This document shows, piece after piece, positions 25,305-35,310 of a DNA stretch of 51,043 bases. The first letter of the stretch is position 1. Every line of letters starts with the position of its first letter. The DNA comes from JAGQRJ01 sp041402045. Its GTDB lineage: Bacteria > Planctomycetota > J058. The stretch is from positions 1 through 51,043 of the forward strand of contig JAWKSZ010000061.1 in assembly GCA_041402045.1 (NCBI GenBank), read 5' to 3'. Both the position numbers and the translations under genes were made by a program. The notes below the pieces were generated by a model, which made no database searches, was not told the origin of the DNA, and was given only the letters and a program-made list of their open reading frames with translations.

Positions 25305-27926
25305 CTACCAATCCCGCTCGACGCGACGGGCGCGACCGCCGTCGCCTTCGACCTGCTCGGCCGCCTGCCGGCGGCGAGCTTCCATGAGTTCGATCAGGCG
25401 TCGGGCCGACTCTGCGTCGAGCTTGCCCTGGATCACGCCGTCCGGGCGGTAGGTGGGCTCCTCTCCGGGGGCCGCACCCTGGGCGTCCTGCGGGTCCTGG
25501 AGCTGCGGATCGCGCGGATCCTGGGACTGCGGACCCTTGGACTGCGGACCCTGAGACTGCGGACCCTGAGACTGCTGATCCTGGGACTGCGGATCCTGAG
25601 ACTGCGGATCCTGGGACTGCGGATCCTGGGACTGCTGATCCTGGGACTGGGGGTCCTGCTGGAGCAGGATCCGGTGGATCGCCTCGAGCGCTTCGACCGC
25701 GAGGGCGTGAGCCTCTCGGCCCGCAGCCGCGTCGCCTCCGGCGAGGGCGGCCTCGGCGCGCGAGGCAGCCTCGCGCAGCGCGGCTCCCTCCGCCTGGAGC
25801 TGGGTCGCCTGCTCCTCGCTGAGGGCGCGGGGCGGCGCGGCGCCCTGGTTCGGGGTCGCGGGCGCGGCCTCGATCGCCTGACCGGGGTGGGCCTCGGCGA
25901 AGGCCCGACTCAGCGCCTCGAGGTCGGCGGCGTCGGCGCGGGCCGGCGTCAGCGCCGCCTGGCGACCGAGCACCTGCTCGCACAGCGGGAGCAGCGGGCC
26001 CGGCTCGGCGCCCAGGGTCTGGGCCACCCCCAACGAGTAGCCTCCGGCCGCGGCGTCTTGGACCGGCGCGTCGCGTTCGAGGAGCGCGCGCCCCAGGGCC
26101 TCGGCCGAGCGCGCCGCGCCGGCGAGGGCCTCGTTCGGGCCCAGGGCGCCGAGCACGCGCGCCGCGTCCTCCAGGGTCGCGCGCTGGGCGCGGGCGGCGG
26201 CGAGTTGCTCCCGCGGCGGCAGCCCGCGCCACGACGCGAGGGCGTCCCGCGCGGCTTCGGCCTGGGCGAGCTGCGCGCGCAGCGCCGCGGCGCGGTCGGC
26301 AACCGCCGCGCGCAGGGCCACCTCGCGGCCGGCCTCGCGCAGCGCGTGGACCTCGGCCAGCGCCTCACGTCGCCGCAGCTCCATGGCCTCGGCGTCGCGG
26401 GTCCGTCCAGCCAGGGTGGCCAGGTGCCCGGCGCGGGCGAAGGCCTCGGACGCCGCCTGCAGCGCGGCTTCGCGCTCGGCCGGCTCGCCCTCAGGGGCGC
26501 GCGCCTCGGCGATCCGCGCCTCCGCCAGGGCTTCGTGGCAGCTCGCCAGCAGCCGGGTGGCCGCGTCGGCGAGCGCGGGGTCGTGGGACTGCGCGCTCAG
26601 GGGCTCGAGCAGCGGGATCGCCGCCGCGGGGTCCCCGAGCTCCTTGTGCGCCCACGCCGCGTCGTAGGCGCAGAGCGCGCCCTCGCCGGCCTGGAACGCG
26701 GCGGCGGCCGCCTCCAGGTCGCCGGCCTCGGCGGCGGCCAGCCCGGCGCGGAGGCCGCGGGCGGAGTCGACCGCGGCCACCGTGGACTCCTGAGCCTGGG
26801 CGGGGGCGAGGGCGGCGCAGGCCAGGGCTGCCGCCGCGGCGACGCCGACCCCCGGGCGCCGCGGGGCGTGGAACCCGCGCAGCGGGCGCAGGAGCAGCGT
26901 CTCGCGTCGGGGGAGGAGCCAGCTCGCGGCGAACAGGGCCAGGGCCAGGGCCAGGAGCGGCTGATACAGCTCGTCGTAGACCACGACCTCGTCGGTCAGC
27001 GCGCGACCCTCCTCCCCGGCGATCGCGTCGGCGTAGAACCGGGCCAGATCGACGTGCTTGGTGCCCACCGGGAGGTAGGCCCCGCGCTCGGCGGCTTGGG
27101 CGACCTGGGCCAGGAGCGCGCCGTCGAGGGCGGTGCGCACCCGCTGGCCGTCGTGCTCGACGTAGCCAGTCAGCCGCCCGCCGGCGTCCCGCAGCGGAAT
27201 CTCGGCCCCGTCGCCGCCCAGCCCGAGCACGAACACACCGACCCCGGCCCGGCGGGCGAGGGTCGCGGCCTCGACGGCGTAGCTCTCCTGGTCCTCACCG
27301 TCGGTGATCACCAACAGGTCCGCGGCGAGCTGGCCGCGGCTGGCTTCGGGGTTCGCCAGGTCCACCCCGAGGACGTCGCCCAGCGCCTTGCGCAGCGCGT
27401 CCCCCAGGTGCGAGCCGCCCACCGCGACCGCCTCGGGGCCGAGGCCCTGGAGCGCCTGCTCGAAGGCGGCCGCGCTCGGGGTCAGGGGGCAGGCCACGGC
27501 GGCCTCGCCGGCGAAGGCCACGAGCCCGATTCGCTCGTCCCCCAGCGCGCGGGCGAGCCCAGCTAGCTCGAGCTTGGCGCGCTCCAGGCGGTTAGGCGCC
27601 ACGTCCTCCGCCAGCATGGAGCGGCTCACGTCCAGGCACACCACGAGGTCGCGCCGGTCGAGGGACACCTCGCGGCGCTCGGGGTTGGCCCGGGGCTGGA
27701 GCAGCGCCAGGAGCGCGCACACCCCGCCCAGGCCGAACAGCCCGGTCTTGAGCGCGTCGCGGCGGCGAATCCGCGCCAGCTCGAGGGCGGGCGCGCCGAA
27801 CCGCGTGAGCACCCCGCGGCGCCGACGCGCGGCGAACAACGCCAGCGCCAGGGCCAGCCCCAGGATCCACACCAGGTGCAGGCGCGCGTCGAGGCCGGCG
27901 AAGTGAAGGTCGTCGAGGGCGATCAC
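25305..27926 (-). CDS. batB: BatB-BatC fusion: VWA membrane protein with TPR region and QSQDP repeats
   Basis: An 873-residue protein from GTG 27926 (GTGA overlap with batA). The BatB part has N-terminal helices, a von Willebrand A domain with complete MIDAS start DVSRS (residues 99-103) and a helix near residue 335. It continues without break into a second signal-like helix (GVGVAAAAALACAALAPAQA), a long Ala-rich TPR-like region, a Gln/Ser/Asp/Pro repeat and a C-terminus ending RRVERDW, like the end of BatC proteins. BatB and BatC are usually separate genes, so this is a fusion. In the Bat model the VWA domains stand in the periplasm. Confidence 0.8.
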   Translation of the reverse strand: MIALDDLHFAGLDARLHLVWILGLALALALFAARRRRGVLTRFGAPALELARIRRRDALKTGLFGLGGVCALLALLQPRANPERREVSLDRRDLVVCLDVSRSMLAEDVAPNRLERAKLELAGLARALGDERIGLVAFAGEAAVACPLTPSAAAFEQALQGLGPEAVAVGGSHLGDALRKALGDVLGVDLANPEASRGQLAADLLVITDGEDQESYAVEAATLARRAGVGVFVLGLGGDGAEIPLRDAGGRLTGYVEHDGQRVRTALDGALLAQVAQAAERGAYLPVGTKHVDLARFYADAIAGEEGRALTDEVVVYDELYQPLLALALALFAASWLLPRRETLLLRPLRGFHAPRRPGVGVAAAAALACAALAPAQAQESTVAAVDSARGLRAGLAAAEAGDLEAAAAAFQAGEGALCAYDAAWAHKELGDPAAAIPLLEPLSAQSHDPALADAATRLLASCHEALAEARIAEARAPEGEPAEREAALQAASEAFARAGHLATLAGRTRDAEAMELRRREALAEVHALREAGREVALRAAVADRAAALRAQLAQAEAARDALASWRGLPPREQLAAARAQRATLEDAARVLGALGPNEALAGAARSAEALGRALLERDAPVQDAAAGGYSLGVAQTLGAEPGPLLPLCEQVLGRQAALTPARADAADLEALSRAFAEAHPGQAIEAAPATPNQGAAPPRALSEEQATQLQAEGAALREAASRAEAALAGGDAAAGREAHALAVEALEAIHRILLQQDPQSQDQQSQDPQSQDPQSQDPQSQDQQSQGPQSQGPQSKGPQSQDPRDPQLQDPQDAQGAAPGEEPTYRPDGVIQGKLDAESARRLIELMEARRRQAAEQVEGDGGRARRVERDW
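25516..25650. repeat. 15-bp minisatellite inside batB/C (nine units)
   Basis: Nine head-to-tail copies of a 15-bp unit (plus strand GGATCCTGGGACTGC) differing by one to three bases, coding on the minus strand for the pentapeptide QSQDP/QSQGP/QSQDQ. As 15 is a multiple of three, copy changes keep the frame. Confidence 0.85.
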
Positions 27927-29026
27927 GGGAGCCTCCTGAACACGGTGGACTCGAGGGCGCAGGCCGCGCACAGCGCGCACAGACCCAGGGCCAGGGGCAG
28001 CGCGAAGCGCTCCTGGAAGGTGGTGGTCTCGACGCGGCCGAGCTCGATCCGCTCCAGCGCGTCGATCCGTTGGTAGACGGCGTCGAGGGCCGCGCCGTCG
28101 CTGGCGAAGAACGCCGCGCCGCCGGTGGTCTGGGCCAGCTCGCGCGGAGCCTCCATGCGCCGGGCCAGCTCCTGGTCGTCCAGCGGCACGCGCACCCGCT
28201 CGCCAAAGGGGGTCACGAGCTCGCGGGAGCGCTCGCAGAACAGAATGCTGTAGACCTTGACCCCGTTCTCCTTGGCCAGCTCGGCGGCGGCGCGGGGGTC
28301 GACCCCCGCGTTGTTCTCGCCGTCGGTGAGCAGGATCACGACCTTGCCCGCGTCCGCGCCGTCCGCGTCGGCGCCGGCGCCGGCCGCCGCGAGGGAGAGC
28401 ACCGCGCGGTTCAGCGCGTCGCCGATCGCGGTCGCCGAGAGCGGGTTCTGCGCCGCGGCCTCGCGGCGGTCGAAGGTCGGGCGCCGGGCGGCGTCCAGGA
28501 ACGGCGCCACCGGGCGCAGGGCGTCCACCGCCGCGAGCAAGGGCTCCGGGGAGGTGACGGGGGGGCAGGCCTCTTCGGGGTGCCGGGCGAAGGCCACGAG
28601 CCCCAGCAGGTCGCCGCGGCGCCCGGGGCGCGCGTCGTCGCCGGCCACGAAGCGGGCCACGGTCTGCTTGACCACGTCGAGCTTGCTGCGCTCCTGCCCC
28701 GCGGCGTCCTCGATCGGCTCGTCCATGCTCGCCGAGCGGTCGAGCACGAGCCCGATCGCCAGGCCCTGCTCCTCGACCCGGGTCCGGGCCAGCCCCTCGC
28801 GGGGGCGCGCCAGGGCCACGAGCAGCGCGGCGAGGCCGAGGGCCGCCAGGGCTCCGGGGGTCCAGGCCAGCCGCGCGCGCCAGCCGCGGCGGGCAGGGAG
28901 CCCGCGCAGGCTGGACCAGGCCAGGCGCGCGCCGCGGCCGCGGCGCCGCCAGCGCCAGAGCGCGAGGGCCAGGAGCGGCAGCGCGCCCAGGAAGGCCCAG
29001 GGGGTGGCGAACTCGAACCAGCTCAC
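27923..29026 (-). CDS. batA: BatA-like VWA-domain membrane protein
   Basis: A 367-residue protein with two N-terminal membrane helices (residues 10-24 and 58-73), a VWA domain with MIDAS motif DRSAS (residues 96-100) and TDGENNAG (MIDAS Asp), and a C-terminal helix (FALPLALGLCALCAACAL). This is the BatA layout. It is coupled by ATGA/GTGA overlaps to the gene before and after, so the operon is translated as a unit. VWA domains bind partners through a divalent metal; in MoxR systems the ATPase is thought to remodel them. Confidence 0.85.
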   Translation of the reverse strand: MSWFEFATPWAFLGALPLLALALWRWRRRGRGARLAWSSLRGLPARRGWRARLAWTPGALAALGLAALLVALARPREGLARTRVEEQGLAIGLVLDRSASMDEPIEDAAGQERSKLDVVKQTVARFVAGDDARPGRRGDLLGLVAFARHPEEACPPVTSPEPLLAAVDALRPVAPFLDAARRPTFDRREAAAQNPLSATAIGDALNRAVLSLAAAGAGADADGADAGKVVILLTDGENNAGVDPRAAAELAKENGVKVYSILFCERSRELVTPFGERVRVPLDDQELARRMEAPRELAQTTGGAAFFASDGAALDAVYQRIDALERIELGRVETTTFQERFALPLALGLCALCAACALESTVFRRLP

Positions 29027-30009
29027 GAGGTCCTCCTCGGGGTCTCGGCGAAGGCGTGGGGCATGGCCACCGCGACCGGCGCGGGGCTCGGGTCCTCCGC
29101 GGGCTCCGGCGCGGGGCGGGTGGCCTCGACCGCGCGCTCCACCGCGTCCCGGGCCTCGAGGGCCACGGACGCCGGCGCCCGGGCCCCCGCGAACTTGACC
29201 GCGTCGCCGAGCGCGGTGAGCGCGGTCAGGTCCGGCTCGAGGTGCCGCAGCCGCGGCGAGCGCGCGATCCGGTCGAGCAGCTCGGCGCTGGTCTGGGCGT
29301 CGCAGGGCCAGGCGAAGCGCGCCCCCAGGTAGTCCCGCAAGATCGCCACGAGCCGGGTGAGGTAGGCCTCGACCTCGCCCCGGGGGAGGTGCCCCGCGGC
29401 GTCGAGGCGCGCCAGCGCGTCGAAGGCCAGCTCATGGGGGGCCCGCGGCGCGCGCCGTCGGCGCCAGAGCAGGAGCGCGCCGCCGACGAGGGCCAACGCG
29501 CCTAGGGCCGCGAGGGCCCAGGGCCAGCGCGGGGCGGGCCCGCCCAGGAGGCCCGGGGCCGCCGAGAGCTCGCGCGGCGCGTCGGCGGGGGCCGGGGCGA
29601 CCTGCACCTCGAGCGGGGGGAGCACCAGGACCTCGGACTCCGGCGCCGCCTCAGGGCCGTGCAGCAGCCAGCGCGTGCGCAGCGCGACCGCGCCCGGCCG
29701 CAGCGGCTCGAGCCGCGCGCGGCGCTCGAGCACCTGGCGGCCTGCGGCGTCCGTGCGCGCGTGGACTGGGTCGAGCTCGAGGACCCCCAAGCCGTCGAGG
29801 TCCGCGGGCTCGAGGGGCGGGAGCGCGGCGGCGTGACCGGGGGGCACGACGAGCGTCTCTCGGAGCTCGAGCTCCTGGGTCAGGTCGCAGGCGTCCTGCG
29901 AGAGCGTGAGGGTGTGGGTCAGCGCGCCGTCGCTGGCCTCCCGGGTCAGGGGCGCGGCCTGGGCGGCGGCGACGGCTGCGACGAGCAACAGCGGGAGCAG
30001 GCGGCTCAC
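29023..30009 (-). CDS. DUF4381-like membrane protein of the Bat operon
   Basis: A 328-residue protein with signal peptide (MSRLLPLLLVAAVAAAQA), a periplasmic part of about 150 residues, one membrane helix (WPWALAALGALALVGGALLL) and a cytoplasmic helical region with YLTRLVAILRDYLGARF. The position between DUF58 and BatA and this layout fit the DUF4381-type proteins of MoxR-Bat operons. The C-terminus is Pro/Ala-rich. ATGA overlaps on both sides. Function unknown in all members. Confidence 0.65.
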   Translation of the reverse strand: MSRLLPLLLVAAVAAAQAAPLTREASDGALTHTLTLSQDACDLTQELELRETLVVPPGHAAALPPLEPADLDGLGVLELDPVHARTDAAGRQVLERRARLEPLRPGAVALRTRWLLHGPEAAPESEVLVLPPLEVQVAPAPADAPRELSAAPGLLGGPAPRWPWALAALGALALVGGALLLWRRRRAPRAPHELAFDALARLDAAGHLPRGEVEAYLTRLVAILRDYLGARFAWPCDAQTSAELLDRIARSPRLRHLEPDLTALTALGDAVKFAGARAPASVALEARDAVERAVEATRPAPEPAEDPSPAPVAVAMPHAFAETPRRTS

Positions 30010-30905
30010 GAGGCCCTCCGGCGACGGGGCGCCCGCTGCCGGGCGCGTTGGTAGAGGAAGCGGCGCAGGTCCTCGAACCAGTCGCGGTCGAGGGCGAGCT
30101 CCAGGGTCTCGACGCCGGCGCGGCGACAGACGCCCAGGGCCCGCCCGCGCTCGGCCTCCCAGGCCGCGGCGAAGGCCCGGCGCGTGCCCGGGTCCGAGGT
30201 GTCGACCAGGGCCTCGGCCCCGGTCTCGGGGTCGACCAGGGTCACGAGCCCCAGGGCGGGGGGCGCCTGCTCGGCGGGGTCCGTGGGCAGGAGCGCGAGG
30301 GTCTCGTGGCGGCTGGCCAGGCGCGGGAGCGCGCCCTCGACGTCGGTGCCCAGGAGGTCCGAGACGAGCACGACCAGCGCCCGCCGGCGGTGGACCTTCT
30401 CTAGGTGCGACACGGCGACCGAGAGCTCGGTCCCGCGGCCCTGGGGGTCGCAGCTCGCCAGCTCGCGCAGCAGGCGCAGCACCTGCTTGCGGCCCTTGCG
30501 GGGCGGGAGGTAGCCCTCGACCCGGTCGCTGAACAGGAGCAGGCCCACGCGGTCGCGGTCCTGGGTCGCGGCCAGCGCGAGCAGCGCGCTGAGCTCGAGG
30601 GCCACGTCGAGCTTGCCCTCGGCGCCGCTGCCGAAGCGGCCCGAGGCCGAGACGTCGACGGCCAGGATCAGGGTGCGCTCGCGCTCCTCGCGGAACGACT
30701 TCACGAAGGGCTCGCCGCTGCGGGCGGTGACGTTCCAGTCGATCGCGCGCACCGGGTCGCCGGGCACGTAGTCGCGGACGTCGTCGAGCTCCATGCCCTG
30801 GCCCTTGAAGGCCGAGCGGTAGGCGCCAGCGAGCTGCTCGTCGACGAGGCGCCGGCTCGTGAGCTCGAGGCGGCGCAGCCGGCGGCGGAGGTCGGGGTCG
30901 ATCAC
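30006..30905 (-). CDS. DUF58 protein (VWA-like, MoxR partner)
   Basis: A 299-residue protein from GTG 30905. The DUF58 signature RDYVPGDPVRAIDWN is at residues 44-58, followed by a VWA-like fold with DVSAS (84-88), SDLLGTDVEGAL and a basic C-terminus (RQRAPRRRRAS). DUF58 proteins accompany MoxR ATPases almost everywhere and are probably their cytoplasmic partner. There is no membrane segment. The 134-bp gap to moxR contains no other gene. A longer open frame upstream of 30905 is Arg/Pro shadow and was discarded. Confidence 0.85.
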   Translation of the reverse strand: MIDPDLRRRLRRLELTSRRLVDEQLAGAYRSAFKGQGMELDDVRDYVPGDPVRAIDWNVTARSGEPFVKSFREERERTLILAVDVSASGRFGSGAEGKLDVALELSALLALAATQDRDRVGLLLFSDRVEGYLPPRKGRKQVLRLLRELASCDPQGRGTELSVAVSHLEKVHRRRALVVLVSDLLGTDVEGALPRLASRHETLALLPTDPAEQAPPALGLVTLVDPETGAEALVDTSDPGTRRAFAAAWEAERGRALGVCRRAGVETLELALDRDWFEDLRRFLYQRARQRAPRRRRAS

Positions 30906-31039
30906 GGCGGACCTTTCGGGTGGAAGGAGCCGCGGCCCGACGGGGGAGACCGTCTCCCGGAGCGCCGGGCCGCGGTGGGGGTAGGGGGAGCGACTCGGCG
31001 CGCGGGACCGCCCCGCGCGCCGGGCCGCCGGAGGAATGC

Positions 31040-32041
<1,002 letters not shown>

Positions 32042-32080
32042 GGGCGCCTCCTGCGCGGGGTGGGTGTTCACCCGCCTAGG

Positions 32081-32097
32081 AGCAACCCCGAGGCCCA
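32081..32097 (-). promoter_or_regulatory. Sigma-54-type promoter of the moxR-bat operon
   Basis: Read on the minus strand: TGGGCCTCGGGGTTGCT. It has GG (32095-32094), exactly 10 nt, then GC (32083-32082) inside a perfect TTGCT -12 element. The expected start near 32070 leaves a leader of about 30 bases with AGGAGG before moxR. Confidence 0.55.
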
Positions 32098-32145
32098 GGG
32101 CTGGGGCGGCGTAACCCCTCCGCGCGCCGAGGTCCGGCCCTGGCA

Positions 32146-32197
32146 CCCCGACAGCCTGTCGCGGTGGCCGGGCCGGGGCACCCGTCAACCTGTCGGG
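32146..32197. promoter_or_regulatory. Two dyads: probable enhancer sites for the NtrC-type regulator
   Basis: Site 1 is CGACAG-C-CTGTCG (32149-32161), a perfect dyad; site 2 is CCCGTCAACCTGTCGGG (32181-32197), the same dyad with two mismatches. Centres are 34 bp apart and lie about 85 and 119 bp upstream of the predicted sigma-54 start. That is the usual enhancer position. Confidence 0.5.
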
Positions 32198-32299
32198 CCC
32201 GATCCGAGGGAGTCGCCGCGGAAGCTCCGCCTGGGCGCGGGCAGCCCCCGACGCCGGGGAGAGGACCACGGAAGACACGGAGGGGGTCCCGAGCCTGGG

Positions 32300-33625
32300 T
32301 CAGTCGTTGATCCCGTAGTCCTTCAACCTGCGCTGGAGGGTGCGCACCGAGATCCCGAGCTGCTCGGCTGCGGCGGTGCGGTTGCCCGCGTGGTCCTCGA
32401 GGGCGCGGAGGATCGCGGCGCGCTCGAGCTCGGCCAGGGTCTGGGGTCCGGCGGGCGTCAGGGGGTCGGGGGTCACGTCGCGCAGCGCGCGGGGGAGGTC
32501 CGAGGCGTCCAGCACGTCGCCGGCGGCCATGACCACCATGCCCTCGATCGTGTGCTTGAGCTGGCGCACGTTGCCCGGCCAGTCGAAGGCCTCGAGCCGG
32601 GCCAGGGCCTCGGCGGTGAGCTCGGGGGCGGGGCGACCCGCCCGCGCCGCGGCCTGGCGCAGGAACAGGCTGGCCAGGAGCGGCACGTCCTCGCGCCGCT
32701 CGCGCAGGGGCGGCACCTCCAGGCGCACCACGTCCAGGCGATAGAACAGGTCTTCGCGGAAGGCGCCGGCGGCGACCTGCTGCGCCAGGTCGCGGTGCGT
32801 CGAGGCGAGCACCCGCGCGTCGACCTCGAGCTCGCGGTCGCTGCCCAGGGGCGTCACCCGCCGGGACTCGAGCACGCGCAGCAGCTTGGCCTGGAGCTCG
32901 AGGGGCATGTCCCCGATCTCGTCGATCAGGAGCGTGCCCCCAGCCGCCGCGCGGAACTTGCCTTCCCGGCGCTCGTGGGCCCCGGTGAACGCGCCGCGCA
33001 CGTGGCCGAACAGCTCGCTCTCCACGAGCTGCTCCGGGAGCGCCGCGCAGTTGATCGCGACGAAGGGGCCGTCCTTGTGCGGGCTCCCGGCGTGGAGCGC
33101 GCGGGCCACGAGCTCCTTGCCGGTCCCGCTCTCGCCCTGGATCAGGACCGTCGAGGGCGCGGCGGCGGCGCGACGGATCCGCTCGCGCAGCGCGCGCATG
33201 GCGGCGCTCGTCCCCAGCAGCTCGCGCCCCACCTCGGCGTCGGCGGCCAGCGCGCGGGCGAGCTGCGAGCGCTTGCACGCCTGCTCTACGACCTCCAGCA
33301 ACTCGTCGGCCCCCGCGGGCTTGGGCAGGTAGTGAAACGCGCCGTGCTTGAGCGCCTGGACCGCGAGCCGCTCGTTGCCCTGGCCGGTGAGCAGGATCAG
33401 GGGCAGGTCCGGCGCGCGGCGGCGCACCGCCTCGAGCAGCTGCAGCCCGTCGAGCTGGGGCATGGCGAAGTCGCTGATCACCGCCGCCAGCCCGGGGTCG
33501 AGCTGCTCGAGGGCGGCGCGGCCGTCGCTCACCGCCACGACCTCGTAGCCCTCGGAGCGCAAGAGGGCGGCGGTGGCCTCGCGGCTGCTGCGGTCGTCTT
33601 CGGCCAGGAGGATCCGCGCGCTCAT
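32300..33625 (-). CDS. NtrC-family sigma-54-dependent response regulator
   Basis: A 441-residue regulator with receiver domain (phospho-acceptor D52 in VISDFAMPQ), AAA+ domain with Walker A GESGTGKE (164-171) and the sigma-54 contact loop GAFTGA (211-216), and a Fis-type helix-turn-helix at the end (GNRTAAAEQLGISVRTLQRR). All residues needed for phosphorylation and for sigma-54 activation are present. The gene starts at an ATGA overlap with the kinase gene. Its obvious target is the sigma-54 promoter in the 258-bp gap before moxR. Confidence 0.93.
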   Translation of the reverse strand: MSARILLAEDDRSSREATAALLRSEGYEVVAVSDGRAALEQLDPGLAAVISDFAMPQLDGLQLLEAVRRRAPDLPLILLTGQGNERLAVQALKHGAFHYLPKPAGADELLEVVEQACKRSQLARALAADAEVGRELLGTSAAMRALRERIRRAAAAPSTVLIQGESGTGKELVARALHAGSPHKDGPFVAINCAALPEQLVESELFGHVRGAFTGAHERREGKFRAAAGGTLLIDEIGDMPLELQAKLLRVLESRRVTPLGSDRELEVDARVLASTHRDLAQQVAAGAFREDLFYRLDVVRLEVPPLRERREDVPLLASLFLRQAAARAGRPAPELTAEALARLEAFDWPGNVRQLKHTIEGMVVMAAGDVLDASDLPRALRDVTPDPLTPAGPQTLAELERAAILRALEDHAGNRTAAAEQLGISVRTLQRRLKDYGIND

Positions 33626-34938
33626 GGAGGGGCTCCGGGGAGGGTGACCCGGGCGGTGGTGCCCCGGCCCGGGGTGGAGTCGAGCTCGATCGCGCCCCCG
33701 GCGCGCTCGAGCAGCCGGCGCACGATCGCCAGCCCGAGGCCGGTGCCCCCCTCGCGGAACGAGACGAAGGGCTCGAACACGTGGCCCAGCTGTTCGGGGT
33801 CGATCCCCGGGCCTTGGTCGGCGACCTCGAGCCGCAGGCCCGGGGGCGCCGGGGTCACACGCAGGGTCACGCTCCCCGCGCGCCCGCTCGCCTCTCGCGC
33901 GTTGCCCACCAGGTTCAGGAGCACCTGGCGCAGGGCCGGGGCGCCGAGGGCCGAGCGGGCGCCCTCCGCCGAGGGGTCCACCTCGAGCTCCAGGCGCTCG
34001 CCGGGCTCGAGGGCCGCGCGCTGCTCCTCGACCAGGTCGCGCAGGGTCGCCGCGACCTCGACCGGCTCCGCCGGCTCGAGGCCCGCGCGGCCGAAGCTCA
34101 GCACGTCCCGCGCCAGGCGCTCCAGGCGCAGGACCTCCTCCTCGACCCGCTCCACGGCCTCGGCGGCCTCCGCCGCCGGGGCGGCGTCGACCCCGCGCAG
34201 CTTGCGACGGGCGAGGCCGAGCTGCATGCGCATGGCGTTCAGCGGGTTTCGCACCTCGTGCACCAGGCCGCTGGCGAGCTGCCCGACCTCGGCCAGGTGC
34301 GCGCTGCGGTGGGCCGCGCTGGCCGCGCGCTGGGTGGCCCGCAGCTCGCGCCAGGCCAGCCCCGCCATGAGGCACAGCACGCCGACGACCAGCGCGCCGG
34401 CTCCGGCCACGCTCCAGCGCGCGGCGCTCCCGCGAGGGGCGAGCTCGTCCGAGAGCCGGTCCTCGGAGAGGCCGAGGTGCAACGTGACGTGCCGCGACGC
34501 CCCGTGCCAGGCCACGGCCAGGTCGCGCCCGGCGGGCCCGGGGGCGACCCCGACCTCGGGGCCCACGGACCGCGGCGGCAGGCCTTCGTCCCCCGAGCCC
34601 GCGCGAAACAGGACCTTCCACTCCGCGTCGCGGACGACCGCGTAGCGGTAGTGCAGCTTCGAGCCCACGACCCGTTCGAGCTCGCCGGCGACGTCCTCCG
34701 ACGCGTCGGGGGCGTCGAGGCGCTCGCCGAGGCGCTCTCGCAGCCGCAACAGCTCGGCCCGAGCTTGCTCGAGGGCCTGGACCTCCGCCGCGTTGCTCGC
34801 AGACTCGCCGGCGTAGAGCGCGAGCAAGGCCAAGCAGCCCGCGAGGGCCAGCAAGGTCCCGAGCAGCAGCAGCCGCAGCCGCCGGCGCAGGCGGTCCCAG
34901 GAGGGCCCCGATCCGTCGACGTGGCCAGGCGCGCTCAT
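33622..34938 (-). CDS. Sensor histidine kinase
   Basis: A 438-residue membrane kinase. A first helix (LLLLGTLLALAGCLALLALY, about 23-42), a periplasmic sensor of about 140 residues without known domain, a second helix (VAGAGALVVGVLCLMAGLAW), then the dimerisation domain with HEVRNPLNAM (His near 227), N box NLVGNAREA, G1 DQGPGI, F box FEPFVSF and G2 GGTGLGLAI. Coupled to the NtrC-type regulator by ATGA; together they form a two-component pair like ZraSR/NtrBC. The signal sensed is unknown; an envelope signal is likely given its target operon. Confidence 0.92.
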   Translation of the reverse strand: MSAPGHVDGSGPSWDRLRRRLRLLLLGTLLALAGCLALLALYAGESASNAAEVQALEQARAELLRLRERLGERLDAPDASEDVAGELERVVGSKLHYRYAVVRDAEWKVLFRAGSGDEGLPPRSVGPEVGVAPGPAGRDLAVAWHGASRHVTLHLGLSEDRLSDELAPRGSAARWSVAGAGALVVGVLCLMAGLAWRELRATQRAASAAHRSAHLAEVGQLASGLVHEVRNPLNAMRMQLGLARRKLRGVDAAPAAEAAEAVERVEEEVLRLERLARDVLSFGRAGLEPAEPVEVAATLRDLVEEQRAALEPGERLELEVDPSAEGARSALGAPALRQVLLNLVGNAREASGRAGSVTLRVTPAPPGLRLEVADQGPGIDPEQLGHVFEPFVSFREGGTGLGLAIVRRLLERAGGAIELDSTPGRGTTARVTLPGAPP

Positions 34939-35028
34939 GGGTGCAGTCTACCGGCTTCGGGAGGTTCGACGCCCTCGGCGCTCACGGACGCGCCGCGCGG
35001 TATAGAATCGTCGCCCACGAGGCCGAGC

Positions 35029-35310
35029 ATGACCGAGACCCAAGACGCCCCCGCTCCCGCCGCTCCCGCCGCTGCAGGCGGCGTGCAGACCGCGCCCTGC
35101 TACTCCTGCGGCTCGACCCGGGGGGAGCCCGCCGGCTACCGCTGGTGGGGTCCTGGCGCGCTCATGAGCGAGGTGCGCTGCCTCGACTGCGGCGTCTACT
35201 ATAACGCCAAGAGCGGGCAGTCGAACGGCCCCTGGATCCTGTGGTGGCACATGGTCGTGTTCCTCCTGGGCGCGTCGGGGGTCGCTGCGTGGCTCTTGCT
35301 GCAGGGCTGA
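35029..35310 (+). CDS. Small zinc-ribbon membrane protein
   Basis: A 93-residue protein from ATG 35029. Pro/Ala-rich N-terminus, then CYSC and CLDC pairs (about residues 25 and 54) forming a zinc ribbon, and one C-terminal membrane helix (MVVFLLGASGVAAWLLLQG). A TATAGAAT box lies about 27 bp upstream. Divergent from the histidine kinase gene. The next gene starts inside its last codons, so the two are coupled. Role unknown. Confidence 0.7.
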   Translation: MTETQDAPAPAAPAAAGGVQTAPCYSCGSTRGEPAGYRWWGPGALMSEVRCLDCGVYYNAKSGQSNGPWILWWHMVVFLLGASGVAAWLLLQG

